Below are positions 1 to 8,236 of a DNA stretch of 64,000 nucleotides, in pieces. Every line of letters starts with the position of its first letter. The first letter of the stretch is position 1. Source of the DNA: Hyphomonadaceae bacterium (GTDB lineage: Bacteria; Pseudomonadota; Alphaproteobacteria; Caulobacterales; Hyphomonadaceae); contig JANQQC010000033.1 of the NCBI GenBank assembly GCA_028285145.1, positions 1-64,000 of the forward strand. Reading direction: 5' to 3'. Made by a program: the position numbers and the translations under genes. The notes below the pieces were generated by a model. It was not told the DNA's origin. It saw nothing but the letters and a program-made list of their open reading frames with translations, and did not search any database.

Positions 1-231
1 CTGTGGGATCTGCCGCATAAAGGAAGCGCGTCTCACTCTAATCTTACCTGCGAAGAGCGGTCCAAACCGATCCACCCAAAGCCGAACGCTTTCATGGCAA
101 ACATCGATCCCTCGCTCGTGGAGAAGGTCTTCAACGTTGCGCAGCGAGAGCGGGAACCTGACGTACATCATCACCGCAAGCTGGATGATTTCGGGCGATG
201 GTTTGAAGTAGCGGAATGGCGATTTGATCAT
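1..231 (-). CDS. IS6-family transposase, N-terminal part (runs off window)
   Basis: The reverse strand from the ATG at 231 encodes a typical IS6/IS26-type transposase N-terminus. It starts MIKSPFRYFKPSPEII and continues through VMMYVRFPLSLRNVEDLL and the ERGIDVCHESVRLWVDRFG segment. These transposases are DDE enzymes that mobilise an insertion sequence by replicative or cointegrate transposition. Only about 77 residues lie in the window, so the DDE residues are not visible and integrity cannot be judged. The noncoding end of the element extends to about 290, where a GGCATTGTCAGCAC-type tip is read on the minus strand. The same end recurs as a relic near 40.45 kb. Family identification is by recognition of the N-terminal signature. 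Confidence 0.85.
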   Translation of the reverse strand, partial: MIKSPFRYFKPSPEIIQLAVMMYVRFPLSLRNVEDLLHERGIDVCHESVRLWVDRFGPLFAGKIRVRRASFMRQIPQ

Positions 232-291
232 GGGCAGAGGCTAGGGCAGGGCGCACATCATCTCAAATCCGCGTTTGTGCTGACAATGCCC
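210..291. repeat. IS6-family element end (left copy)
   Basis: This is the terminal segment of the IS6-type element whose transposase starts at 231 on the minus strand. It aligns without gaps to 40441-40521 with 63 of 81 positions identical by hand count. The best conserved blocks are GCTAGGGCAG, ATCTCAAAT and CGCGTTTG.GCTGACAAT. The outer boundary near 290 is inferred from where the similarity ends. Confidence 0.6.
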
Positions 292-373
292 ACGAGACGT
301 AAGCGTCAGTTTCCGTCACAATAGCTGCCGGTATCATAGCTCAACCAAGCTGAACAAACCTTGGGAACCGTTT

Positions 374-1024
374 ATGGATCAAGCAAGTGCGATTGGCACC
401 AGAGAAGAACAGAAACGAGAGACGCGTGCGAAGATCCTACAGGCCGCCCTCGAACAGTTTGCAGAGCGCGGGTTTGACGGCGCAAGCGTTCGCGATATCG
501 CCAAGCGCGCTGGCGTTATCCATGGATTGATAAAGTATCACTTCGAGAGCAAAGAAAAGCTCTGGATGACGGCGGTTGACTACCTGTTTGAACGCCAGAC
601 AATCGAGATGCGAGAGCCGGAGGGGTTCCAGGAATTATCTGCATCTGAGCAGGCGAGGAACTGGCTGAAACGATATGTTCGTTACTGCGCCAAGTATCCC
701 GAGCACGCCCGGATCATGGTGCAGGAGTCGGTTTGCGATTCTGAGCGTCTTGCTTGGGCTGTAGAAAAGCACATCAAGCGAAACCACAATCATTCGAAGA
801 CGATGATGTCTCATTGGCGTGATCACGGCGTTTATCCCGATATCCCATATTATATCCTGTTTTCAATCATCGCGGCAGTTTCGCAATCGCCCTTCATGCT
901 TGCGCCATCAGTTGCCCACTCTTCCGGAGTAGATGTTACCCGGCCCGAGCAGATCGATCTCTATGCCGATACACTGATTGCGCTCTTGCTGGATCACAAG
1001 GATCCGCAGGTCGATACAGTATGA
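374..1024 (+). CDS. TetR/AcrR family transcriptional regulator
   Basis: This 216-residue protein has the N-terminal TetR helix-turn-helix at about residues 12-60: TRAKILQAALEQFAERGF, then SVRDIAKRAGV and LIKYHFESKEKLW. A helical ligand-binding domain follows. TetR proteins are dimeric repressors released by a small molecule and often control neighbouring genes. Here both neighbours are IS6-family transposase sequences, so the natural target has been separated or lies elsewhere. The ATG at 374 gives the standard arrangement of a short tail before the HTH. The ligand cannot be predicted. The gene may have moved with the insertion sequences. Confidence 0.85.
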   Translation: MDQASAIGTREEQKRETRAKILQAALEQFAERGFDGASVRDIAKRAGVIHGLIKYHFESKEKLWMTAVDYLFERQTIEMREPEGFQELSASEQARNWLKRYVRYCAKYPEHARIMVQESVCDSERLAWAVEKHIKRNHNHSKTMMSHWRDHGVYPDIPYYILFSIIAAVSQSPFMLAPSVAHSSGVDVTRPEQIDLYADTLIALLLDHKDPQVDTV

Positions 1025-1071
1025 CGGTGTAAGCCTTTGAAGCGGGTCCGGCATTTGATCTTCTTTGATGG

Positions 1072-1545
1072 TTAACGCGGTTGTGGGCGAGGCTGGCAGC
1101 AGGTCTGCAGATTTCGCATACGCCTGAACCGTGACATGGCCCGCTCGCTTTGTTGCAACGGAAGGTACGAATTCTCAGCCCGATTGTTGAGATGACCACC
1201 AGTTGTGTGATCATCCTGGTAGTCGATCTCTTTCAAAGCCGCTGCTTGAGATCTAAGCTTGTCGGTCACGACTTTCCCGGGGTTTCCGTGATGGCGGAGT
1301 GCACGTTTCTGAAATCTCAGAACCGCCGATTTGTCTCGGGTTTTGATGACGAAGGCTTCTAGGACCCCCATCGTGATCTACAGCTCGTCAGAGATATTGC
1401 CGCCCGCCCCTGATCTTCACGAAGACTTTCATCCAGGCACCAGCGCCACTGCGTGATCTGGCGCATCTGTTGTGAGCGACGCGTCTTGATCTCTTTCGCA
1501 ACGAGCGCCCAAACCGGTCGACCCATGTCCTCAAACGAGCTTTGC
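1072..1545 (-). pseudogene. IS6-family transposase remnant, frameshifted
   Basis: Two reading frames on the minus strand together resemble the central and C-terminal part of an IS6-family transposase. The upstream part (about 1545-1440) reads WALVAKEIKTRRSQQMRQIT and WRWCLDE. The downstream part (1371-1072) reads LEAFVIKTRDKSAVLRFQKR, HHGNPGKVVTDKLRS, HLNNRAENSYLPLQQSERAM and RFRRMRNLQ. The junction at about 1370-1440 needs frame changes and contains a stop in the connecting frame, and the N-terminus is missing, so the gene is dead. It is a different copy from the one at 1-231, because both contain the MRQI region. Confidence 0.8.
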
Positions 1546-1577
1546 GCTGATACCACCCTTGGGACGTGTCGGAGATG

Positions 1578-2012
1578 TCAATTTCTCATGATCTCCTCGA
1601 TCAGATGCGTGACAGCAATAGGGCTAACACCTGCCAGAATCAGTCGCTGAACAGCGAGATATCCTGCGCCATCGAGACCAGAGCTATCAATGCCAGCAAA
1701 GGTTTCGAACCCTTGGGCGTGGGCTAGTAAACTCAGGTGCGACGTTCGCGCATTCGATAAGTCTCCGATCACGGCGAGTTGGCGGCGTGTTGTATCCCAA
1801 ATGGTCGCCTCGCGCGCGAGTACACTGTCCAGAGTCGGCCCGAGGGCGTACGCGCCACATTCATCATAAACGTCCCGGCATGGCACCGCAGCGGCCGAAA
1901 ACGCTGACTTGAGCAGTTCACACTCAGGGCCAGGATCGATCAGAATCGCAAAGAGATCCTTGCGTCGAACCACGCCTGGAATATCCAGGGAAGAGTGATC
2001 AGAGCTTGCCAC
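1578..2012 (-). CDS. isochorismatase-like (YcaC-type) protein, shortened and probably non-catalytic
   Basis: This 144-residue protein is read from a GTG at 2012 with AGGAG just upstream. Its second half resembles the C-terminal half of YcaC-type cysteine hydrolases of the isochorismatase superfamily: a segment like RRQLAVIGDLSNARTSHLSL, then LLAHAQGFETFAGIDSSG, then AVQRLILAGVSPI. In active members a nucleophilic Cys follows the RRQLVIAG strand. Here the equivalent stretch (SNARTSHLSL) has no Cys, and the N-terminal Asp and Lys regions are not recognisable. The protein is also shorter than the usual roughly 190-220 residues. It lies downstream of and co-directional with the TonB receptor ending at 2095. 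The assignment rests on pattern resemblance only; it may be a decayed gene or a divergent family. Confidence 0.4.
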   Translation of the reverse strand: MASSDHSSLDIPGVVRRKDLFAILIDPGPECELLKSAFSAAAVPCRDVYDECGAYALGPTLDSVLAREATIWDTTRRQLAVIGDLSNARTSHLSLLAHAQGFETFAGIDSSGLDGAGYLAVQRLILAGVSPIAVTHLIEEIMRN

Positions 2013-2094
2013 GGATCATGCTCCTGTTCAGAAGGCGGAGCCACAGGCGACCCGTATTGGCCGCCCGTGACATTGCAGATGCTCATGGTTTGGA

Positions 2095-4926
2095 TCAGAA
2101 CTTCTGTGTGACCCCCAGTTTAATCATCCGGCCAAAAGCATTGTGAGTATACGGATCATAGTTTAGATCTGTTGAAGCTTGGGGTGGATCCTCGTCTGTC
2201 AGGTTGAAGACCGAGGCCGATAACCGTGTACGTCCATCCCTGAGAGAGAGATTGTAGGTGACATCGTGCGTGATCTGACTGTCGATCTTTCCCAACGCGT
2301 CAATCGACGGCGCGACATCTTCATAGTCGTCTGTGTAGCGTAGAGTGTAAGAAAGAGAGTGGGGCCCTCGATTTGAACGAGCAAATATGTTCGCTTTCAG
2401 CGGGACGATCGTTTGGAATGGTGTGTCTTCGTTCAGAAAGCCAACGAAATCGCCGCCCTCCGCCAGAACGATCCCGTCCTGATTTACAAAGTCATCGGAC
2501 TCATAACTGATCGTATAGGTCCCTTGTGCGCCGATGGTGACTTCGGTCTCGCCAATGTCCCACTGATATTGTCCGAGAAAATCGATGCCATCTGTCGTGA
2601 TGTTGGCACCGTTTATGACTGATGTCTCGATACGTGTAATGCCTGCGGCGGTGCCGTTCGAAGACGTCACCTGACGATTGAGCGAGACACACTCCGACGT
2701 TGAAGCATTACCGCCATTCTCGCAGCCATATGCTGTCCAGGCATTAACGATCTGGGTCGCATTCTCCGTTTGGAAGGGATCTTCTAAATCGAACCTCCAA
2801 TAGTCGATTGACCCCGAGAACCCGTTGCGGTCGAAAAGCAGGCCCAGATTTGTTGTGAGAGCCGATTCAGGAGCGAGATCCGGATTACCGACCACATCAA
2901 CGGCCTTGAACGCCAGTGTCGGCGTAATGAATTCCAGCGATGTAAATCGGCCGAGCAGAGCGCCCTGGTCAGGACCCCTGAAAGTCGTGGACACAGAACC
3001 GCGTACGGCAAGAGCGTCAGTTGCTTGCCACCGCACAGCGAGTTTCGGGTCGAAGGTCGATCCGCCATTATCCCCATAATCCTCAAATCTGCCGGCGAGC
3101 TGTACGTCAATGGTATCGCTGACCGGCAGGGCCATTTCGCCAAACACGCCATAGACGGTTCTCTCAAACCTCGCTGGAAACGTACCTGACAGGAACGCGA
3201 AATTGCCTGTTTCGTTTCCTGTACAATCGAGCGAGCCAGTAAATCCCAGTGCCAACGATGCTGGATCGTTGAAAGGGCACGGATTGGCGTTCAGATCGAA
3301 GTTTTCGCTGATATCAAGATCATAGATTTCATGACGGGCCTGAGCTCCAACCGCATAGCCGACCACGCCCCCAGGCAATGACCATTTCGAGTCGCCAGAG
3401 AACACGATATCGGTGACGATCAGTTCGTTTTTCAGATTGGTGAACCCTGTGTCGGTGAGCCAGCCCAAGAGTTCATCGGAGTTTGCAACCGCCGGGTCGT
3501 AGAGTGGGTTTGCCTCTCCCGTAACTGCAGATGTTTCGATCGCATTGGGGAAGGGATTGTAGTACTGGCAAGATCCGACACCTGGTGTTCCGGTCGCCGG
3601 ATCGCAATCCGGGCCGCCAAGTCCGCGAAGCGCGAAGCCGAAGTTTTCGACACGCATATCGGTAAAACCGGTTTTCCGATTGCGCGATGAATAAGTCACT
3701 CCGAGATCGTAGTTGACGGCATTGTCAAATAGCGGGCCGCTAAGCCCGGCGCTTGCCCGATACTGATTGATCAGTCGCTGACCGGTCTCGGCCTCTCCGC
3801 CATTGACGCCGCCAACGCCTGCATACCGCCCCCAATAGATCAGGAGATCATCATTGGTGGCGGCAGCGAAATCAGGATCAGCGGCCGCGTAAGCCACCCG
3901 TCCTGGATGATCTGCCAGGACGAAATTTGTCGCGCCAGTCAACTCCTGGGGCGGGTAGGACGGCGATGTTTTCCACTCTGCAATGTCGACTTCCGAATAG
4001 GCGGCCTCCAGCCGAAGCTGCTGCTCGCCCAGATCGTAAGAGAAAGTGGAAAATAGCTTTGCCGTCTCGGTCTCTTCAATCAGATTGTCGAAGTAGGTGT
4101 ATTGAAATCGACAGAAGCCAGCTTGATTGGACCCGCCAAGCGCGTCGCAATTTGGATCGGCTATGAACGCTCCGTTCGCAGCGTTGATATAGGTTCCCGG
4201 ATTTCCGATCGATGACCATCCCCCTTGCGGGTTCTCGTCATAAGGGCGCAAGGCCCAGTCTCGATCCTTGATGCCGAGTTCACCGCGCGTATTGTATTCA
4301 GCCGCAATGGTAAAATGCCAGTTCTGGCCGGCGTGGCCGAATAGGGCTCCGAGATCGGTATCCCCGTCGGAGTCCTGAATGAATTGGTGCGCGCCGCGAA
4401 GCTCCAACCCTTCAAAGTCATCGCGCGTGATAAAGTTCACGACCCCGCCAATGGCGTCTGATCCATAAAGCGCGGCGGCACCGTCTTTCAGCACTTCGGC
4501 ACGCTCAATCGCCGTGAGCGGTATGATGTTCACATCGACGCCCAAGCCTTCGGCCGCCACGTGACGCCGACCGTTTACCAGCACAAGCGTTCGAGCCGAG
4601 CCCAGACCACGCAGGTTGATCGTCGTGGCGCCTTCATTGCCCTGGCCGCCTCGCGTATCAAACTGATTGGTTTCCCCAATCAAGCCGCCAGCCGCAGGCA
4701 AGTTGCGCAGGATCTCATTGATCGACGGCGCGCCTATCTGTGCCAGTTCTTCAGCTCCAATCACATCGACCGGCAGAGCGGCGTCTTCTGGTGTGCCAGC
4801 AATGTAGGAACCGGTTACCGTTACTTTTTCCAGTGTCCGATCGTCGTCCTCCTGAGCGACGGCTCCGGGCACAGCAAGCAAGGCTATCACTGAGGCGCAA
4901 TAGGCAAAACGATTCAAAAATCTCAT
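2095..4926 (-). CDS. TonB-dependent outer membrane receptor (fucose locus, receptor 1)
   Basis: This 943-residue protein starts at the ATG at 4926 (MRFLNRFAYCASV...), preceded by GAGAGGAAACGCTA. An upstream in-frame extension to 5217 has no signal peptide and is rejected. A signal peptide ends near AVAQ, followed by a TonB-box-like EKVTVTGSYI. The plug domain includes INEILRNLPAAGG, INLRGLG and VLKDGAAALYGSDAIGGVVNF, and a 22-strand-type barrel ends in a terminal Phe (IKLGVTQKF). Such receptors import large ligands across the outer membrane using the proton motive force. Next to fucose catabolic genes it probably takes up fucose-containing oligosaccharides, an inference from context. A perfect 7-bp-arm inverted repeat at 4988-5006 lies about 60 bp upstream. 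Confidence 0.9.
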   Translation of the reverse strand: MRFLNRFAYCASVIALLAVPGAVAQEDDDRTLEKVTVTGSYIAGTPEDAALPVDVIGAEELAQIGAPSINEILRNLPAAGGLIGETNQFDTRGGQGNEGATTINLRGLGSARTLVLVNGRRHVAAEGLGVDVNIIPLTAIERAEVLKDGAAALYGSDAIGGVVNFITRDDFEGLELRGAHQFIQDSDGDTDLGALFGHAGQNWHFTIAAEYNTRGELGIKDRDWALRPYDENPQGGWSSIGNPGTYINAANGAFIADPNCDALGGSNQAGFCRFQYTYFDNLIEETETAKLFSTFSYDLGEQQLRLEAAYSEVDIAEWKTSPSYPPQELTGATNFVLADHPGRVAYAAADPDFAAATNDDLLIYWGRYAGVGGVNGGEAETGQRLINQYRASAGLSGPLFDNAVNYDLGVTYSSRNRKTGFTDMRVENFGFALRGLGGPDCDPATGTPGVGSCQYYNPFPNAIETSAVTGEANPLYDPAVANSDELLGWLTDTGFTNLKNELIVTDIVFSGDSKWSLPGGVVGYAVGAQARHEIYDLDISENFDLNANPCPFNDPASLALGFTGSLDCTGNETGNFAFLSGTFPARFERTVYGVFGEMALPVSDTIDVQLAGRFEDYGDNGGSTFDPKLAVRWQATDALAVRGSVSTTFRGPDQGALLGRFTSLEFITPTLAFKAVDVVGNPDLAPESALTTNLGLLFDRNGFSGSIDYWRFDLEDPFQTENATQIVNAWTAYGCENGGNASTSECVSLNRQVTSSNGTAAGITRIETSVINGANITTDGIDFLGQYQWDIGETEVTIGAQGTYTISYESDDFVNQDGIVLAEGGDFVGFLNEDTPFQTIVPLKANIFARSNRGPHSLSYTLRYTDDYEDVAPSIDALGKIDSQITHDVTYNLSLRDGRTRLSASVFNLTDEDPPQASTDLNYDPYTHNAFGRMIKLGVTQKF

Positions 4927-5593
4927 TAGCGTTTCCTCTCGATTGGATTGCTCAATCAACTTTTGTGATTGTTGAATCCGGCCGTGCTGGTTTCTCGTTG
5001 AAACCAACCGGACGAAGGTGGCAAAACGCTGCTGCAAATGTTTGTCTGAAAATCTGACAAGATGGCAGGCTGCAACAAAGGTTGGGTTTCCCGGCGTGCC
5101 GGCCCCCAATTGCGCGCCCTTAAGGGCGGAGATCAGCGACACATGAAGATGTCTGATTTTGCCCAGCCGGCCAAAACGGCGTTGTTCGCTGGACCGGTCA
5201 TTGCCGATGTGATCCACGCGCGCCGGAACTTCTTGACCATGTAGCGGCCGGTCTGCTGCAAATCACTGAACAAGCCGAGTGAGGCGTACTCCCGCCAGCT
5301 GACACACACAGATTGTACACACGAATAAGTCCTTCCCGGAGTTCAGGCCGCGTGTGAGATCTGCCCGATCTCCTTGGGATATCCCAGGGGAGAGGCGCTG
5401 ATGACCTGAAACACGCGATGGATATCCGACAAGGATGGATGTTTTTAGAGAAGTTCTGTCGTGAGAGACATCGAGGCGGCACCTGCGTGCGCGAGATGGT
5501 GAAAACACAAAGGTGCGCCGCCCGGCCTGACAGTCTTTGCGCTGTCTGCCACTTGGAGACAGCAAGCCAAATCGTAAACCGCCGCAACCAGCT
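4927..5593. other. gene-free interval upstream of receptor 1
   Basis: The 667 bases between the TonB receptor start and the end of the DUF5996 gene hold no reading frame with recognisable protein character. Visible structures are the TGGTTTC-TCGTT-GAAACCA inverted repeat at 4988-5006 and a perfect 14-base palindrome CGCCCTTAAGGGCG at 5115-5128. The size suits a promoter with regulatory sites for the receptor. Nothing else is identified. Confidence 0.6.
4988..5006. promoter_or_regulatory. candidate operator, 7-bp inverted repeat
   Basis: TGGTTTC (4988-4994) and GAAACCA (5000-5006) are perfect inverted arms around TCGTT, about 60 bp upstream of the TonB receptor ATG on the minus strand. The GAAAC core also occurs in the ATGAAACA sequences at 10111-10118 and 10996-11003 beside the IclR gene of the same locus. 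A dimeric regulator site is inferred, not shown. Confidence 0.35.
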
Positions 5594-6565
5594 CTAGATC
5601 ACCGGATAAGCCACTCTGGGATGGCCAGCGACGCCGAATGGGCATTCCAGCGATTTTCGGTCCCAGGCGCCAGCCTCGGCAGCCGCGCGATAGGTAGATT
5701 GCAAGAAGTCCAGAAGCGCCTTTTCCGGCTGTTCTGCTTTTCTGACGGCGTCATAGGGAAGAATGAATTCACCCAGACCGTCGTGGAAATAGGCGCCTTC
5801 AACAGTGACTGCATGGTCTTTGAATCCGTCAGGCGTCGGATAGGCATAGCTGTAGAATGCCGGATGATCTAAACCGTTGCCGCCGGCCCAAAATCCCGCC
5901 GAACTGACTTCATGCGAGTATGCTTCCCGGGTGATGGGATCTGGCAGGTTAGAAATCCCACCAGGGTGTTGCGGCGCTTCACGCCCGGAAAACCTGGTGA
6001 CTGCGAAATCAAAACTGCCCCAGAATAGGTGCACCGGACTCGACTTCCCAAGAAAGCCAGTTCGAAAGATTTTGAACACTTCATCGATAGAAACCAGAGC
6101 ACGCCAAAAATCTTGAGCGGCTTCCGCTTGATAAGCGCCGGGCATTGTTTGTTCGGCAAACGGTCGAGCTTCTGGAACTTCATTCGGTAGGGTGTGAAAC
6201 TGGGCTGGTGCGCCAACCGTTTCAAGGGCTTCAACAAAGCAATGATAAAAGTCGGCAACCGACTGAGGTCGCAGTGCGATGTGACTTGAGAGGCCGCTTT
6301 GAGTCGTCAGGACAAGGATGTGATCGATGAAGTCGAAATCGACGCAGTAGCTATCTGAAGGACCGTGAATAAGTGAGGTCGAGAGCCCGCGGCTGGTTAC
6401 GTAGAACGTGGCATGCCATGAATGATTAGTCCAAGGCGTGAGACTCAGCCTGAATTTTCCGACGATTTGCAGCCACATATGCAAGGAAGAGCCCGTAGCT
6501 TTCCATCGGTCGTAGGGGATGTCAGGCCACCGGTTTGTTTCCCGCGGAATAGTCAAACCTGCCAT
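5594..6565 (-). CDS. DUF5996 family protein
   Basis: This roughly 323-residue protein matches the DUF5996 family along its whole length. Segments include WPDIPYDRW, LHMWLQIVGKFRLSLTPWTNH, FYVTSRGLSTS, DFDFIDHILVL, RPQSVADFYHCF, HLFWGSFDFAVTRFSGR, REAYSHEVSSAGFW, FYSYAYPTPDGF and LGEFILPYDAVR. The family is widespread and, as far as I know, has no established biochemical function. The many conserved aromatic and His/Glu residues suggest an enzyme. The ATG at 6565 is used; a TTG at 6580 is an alternative. It is the last gene of the minus-strand fucose operon, 39 bases after the FAH-family hydrolase. No signal peptide is seen, so it is probably cytoplasmic. A role in sugar metabolism is inference from position. 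Confidence 0.85.
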   Translation of the reverse strand: MAGLTIPRETNRWPDIPYDRWKATGSSLHMWLQIVGKFRLSLTPWTNHSWHATFYVTSRGLSTSLIHGPSDSYCVDFDFIDHILVLTTQSGLSSHIALRPQSVADFYHCFVEALETVGAPAQFHTLPNEVPEARPFAEQTMPGAYQAEAAQDFWRALVSIDEVFKIFRTGFLGKSSPVHLFWGSFDFAVTRFSGREAPQHPGGISNLPDPITREAYSHEVSSAGFWAGGNGLDHPAFYSYAYPTPDGFKDHAVTVEGAYFHDGLGEFILPYDAVRKAEQPEKALLDFLQSTYRAAAEAGAWDRKSLECPFGVAGHPRVAYPVI

Positions 6566-6604
6566 GTCCTGGTCTTTCAAGAATTGAACCGAGCAGCCAT
6601 CAGG

Positions 6605-7459
6605 CTAAGAGGTTGGGTGGGCGATTGTGATTTGGTGCTGCTCGCCTAATCCTTCAATGCCCAGTCTCAGTTTTTGTCCGGTTTTCAAATAGGTCGGCGG
6701 TGTCTGTCCGAGGCCAACACCGGGTGGCGTTCCTGTCGAAATGACATCGCCCGGCTGCAGGCTCATATACCGGCTAAGGTACGAGATGATGTAAGCGACA
6801 TCGAAAATCATCGTGCGGGTATTGCCGGCCTGATATCGGTGTCCGTCGACCTCAAGCCAGAGGTCGAGATTTTGGGCGTCAATAACCTCGTCAGCGGTGA
6901 CCAGCCACGGACCGATAGGACCGAAAGTATCGGCGCTTTTGCCTTTGACCCATTGTCCTGTTCCTTCAAGCTGGAACGCCCTTTCAGACAGATCGTTGAT
7001 CACGCAATACCCGGCAATATGACCCGGCGCGTCCGTCTCGGAAATGTGGCTGCCGCCTCGACCGATGATGACGCCCAGCTCAACTTCCCAGTCCGTTTTC
7101 TCCGACCCCCTTGGGATAATGATGTCGTCGTTCGGGCCACAGATCGCCGAGGTGGCTTTCATGAAGACAACGGGCTCTGCCGGCGGCGCGGCTCCTGTTT
7201 CGGCGGCGTGGTCGGCATAGTTCAGACCGATGCAGATGAATTTTCCGACCCCGCTCACGCATGGACCGAGACGAACATCATCAGCAACGATGGGTAGGTC
7301 GGTGGGATCCAGCGCCGCGATTTTTGCGATCCCGTCCGGCTGAAGTACGGCACCTTCCAGATCTTCCACGACCAGCGAGAGATCACGGATATTGCCGGTG
7401 GCGTCAAGACAGCCAGGTTTCTCATGACCGGGCGGGCCGTAGCGTAAGAGTTTCATCAT
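6605..7459 (-). CDS. FAH-family hydrolase, probable 2,4-diketo-3-deoxy-L-fuconate hydrolase
   Basis: This 284-residue member of the fumarylacetoacetate hydrolase family has the signatures ICIGLNYADHAAETG, VVFMKATSAICGPND, DWEVELGVIIGR (metal-binding E-x-E), YCVINDLSERAFQ, KGKSADTFGPIGPWLVT and GDVISTGTPPGVG. In non-phosphorylative fucose and rhamnose pathways such enzymes hydrolyse the 2,4-diketo-3-deoxy acid; for L-fucose the products are pyruvate and L-lactate. The SDR upstream would supply the diketo acid, and the L-lactate dehydrogenase at 20.1 kb would use the product. The start is ATG at 7459 (a second ATG is at 7456) after GGAG. Family assignment is certain; substrate is from context. 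Confidence 0.88.
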   Translation of the reverse strand: MMKLLRYGPPGHEKPGCLDATGNIRDLSLVVEDLEGAVLQPDGIAKIAALDPTDLPIVADDVRLGPCVSGVGKFICIGLNYADHAAETGAAPPAEPVVFMKATSAICGPNDDIIIPRGSEKTDWEVELGVIIGRGGSHISETDAPGHIAGYCVINDLSERAFQLEGTGQWVKGKSADTFGPIGPWLVTADEVIDAQNLDLWLEVDGHRYQAGNTRTMIFDVAYIISYLSRYMSLQPGDVISTGTPPGVGLGQTPPTYLKTGQKLRLGIEGLGEQHQITIAHPTS

Positions 7460-7480
7460 TGGGCTCCGTGAAAGGTGAAA

Positions 7481-8224
7481 TCAGGTGGTCCAGCCACCAT
7501 CGATGATGTGAGTGGTTCCAGTGGTGTAGGACGCTTCATCGGAGGCGAGATAGACTGCTAGGTCTGCAACTTCTTCGGCGCAACCAAGGCGCCCCATTGG
7601 CTGGCGGGCGACAAACGCTTTGCGCGCCGCAACCGGATCCTCAAATGCATTGATCCTGTCGCTTAAAGACGGGGTTTCAATGGTGCCCGGGCAGATCGCA
7701 TTGCAGCGTATGCCGTCTTTGACGAAGTCGGCGGCAATGGCTTTGGTCATGCCGATGACGGCCGCCTTCGTTGTTCCGTAGATAAACCTGCTGGGCGCGC
7801 CAGTAATGCTTGAGGCGACAGATGACATGTTCAGTATAGACCCATGCCCGCGTTGGATCATGCCAGGCAGAACGGCCTTGTTGAGCCGGTACATGGCCGT
7901 CACATTGAGGGCGAATGAGAATTGCCAGTCTTCCTCATCGCAATCAAGGATGGAGCCACTGGCGACATAGCCCGCACAGTTAAACAAGATGTCTGGGCTC
8001 GTTTCGCTGGCGACAACATCGATAACGGCGTCCGCATCTGTCACATCAAGTCTTGCGGTTCTGATGCCAGCAGCGTCGGCCTTGAGAGCATCAAGCGCTT
8101 TCTCATCAATGTCAGTGGCAAGGACGTTTGCGCCTTCCCTAGCGAAGGCAAGCGCGGTCGCCTTGCCGATGCCTTGTCCGGCCGCTGTGATGAAAGCTGT
8201 CTTTCCGCTCAGTCGGTTCGTCAT
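7481..8224 (-). CDS. SDR oxidoreductase, probable 2-keto-3-deoxy-L-fuconate dehydrogenase
   Basis: This is a 247-residue classical short-chain dehydrogenase. It has the cofactor loop TAAGQGIG at residues 13-20, an acidic residue after strand 2 (ATDID) favouring NAD, NCAG at 82-85, Ser135, Tyr149 and Lys153 as the catalytic set, and a C-terminal TGTTHIIDGGW. It resembles the enzymes that oxidise 2-keto-3-deoxy-L-fuconate to the 2,4-diketo acid in the oxidative fucose pathway. It sits between the lactonase and the diketo acid hydrolase with short gaps, in pathway-consistent order. The ATG at 8224 follows GAGACAGG. The SDR class is certain; the substrate is inferred from the locus. Confidence 0.88.
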   Translation of the reverse strand: MTNRLSGKTAFITAAGQGIGKATALAFAREGANVLATDIDEKALDALKADAAGIRTARLDVTDADAVIDVVASETSPDILFNCAGYVASGSILDCDEEDWQFSFALNVTAMYRLNKAVLPGMIQRGHGSILNMSSVASSITGAPSRFIYGTTKAAVIGMTKAIAADFVKDGIRCNAICPGTIETPSLSDRINAFEDPVAARKAFVARQPMGRLGCAEEVADLAVYLASDEASYTTGTTHIIDGGWTT

Positions 8225-8236
8225 CCTGTCTCTTTC

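Noticed and set aside
296..307. GACG-TAAG-CGTC as a TetR operator upstream of the regulator at 374
   Set aside because: Only four-base arms, expected often by chance, and located at the IS end rather than at a clear promoter.
4927..5217. In-frame N-terminal extension of TonB receptor 1 to 5217
   Set aside because: The extra 97 residues are basic and unstructured, lack a signal peptide and pre-empt the clear signal peptide at 4926, which has a good ribosome site.
5198..5587. Minus-strand open frame in the gap before the DUF5996 gene
   Set aside because: Amino acid composition is Arg/Ser/Cys rich as in shadow frames, with no domain or ribosome site.
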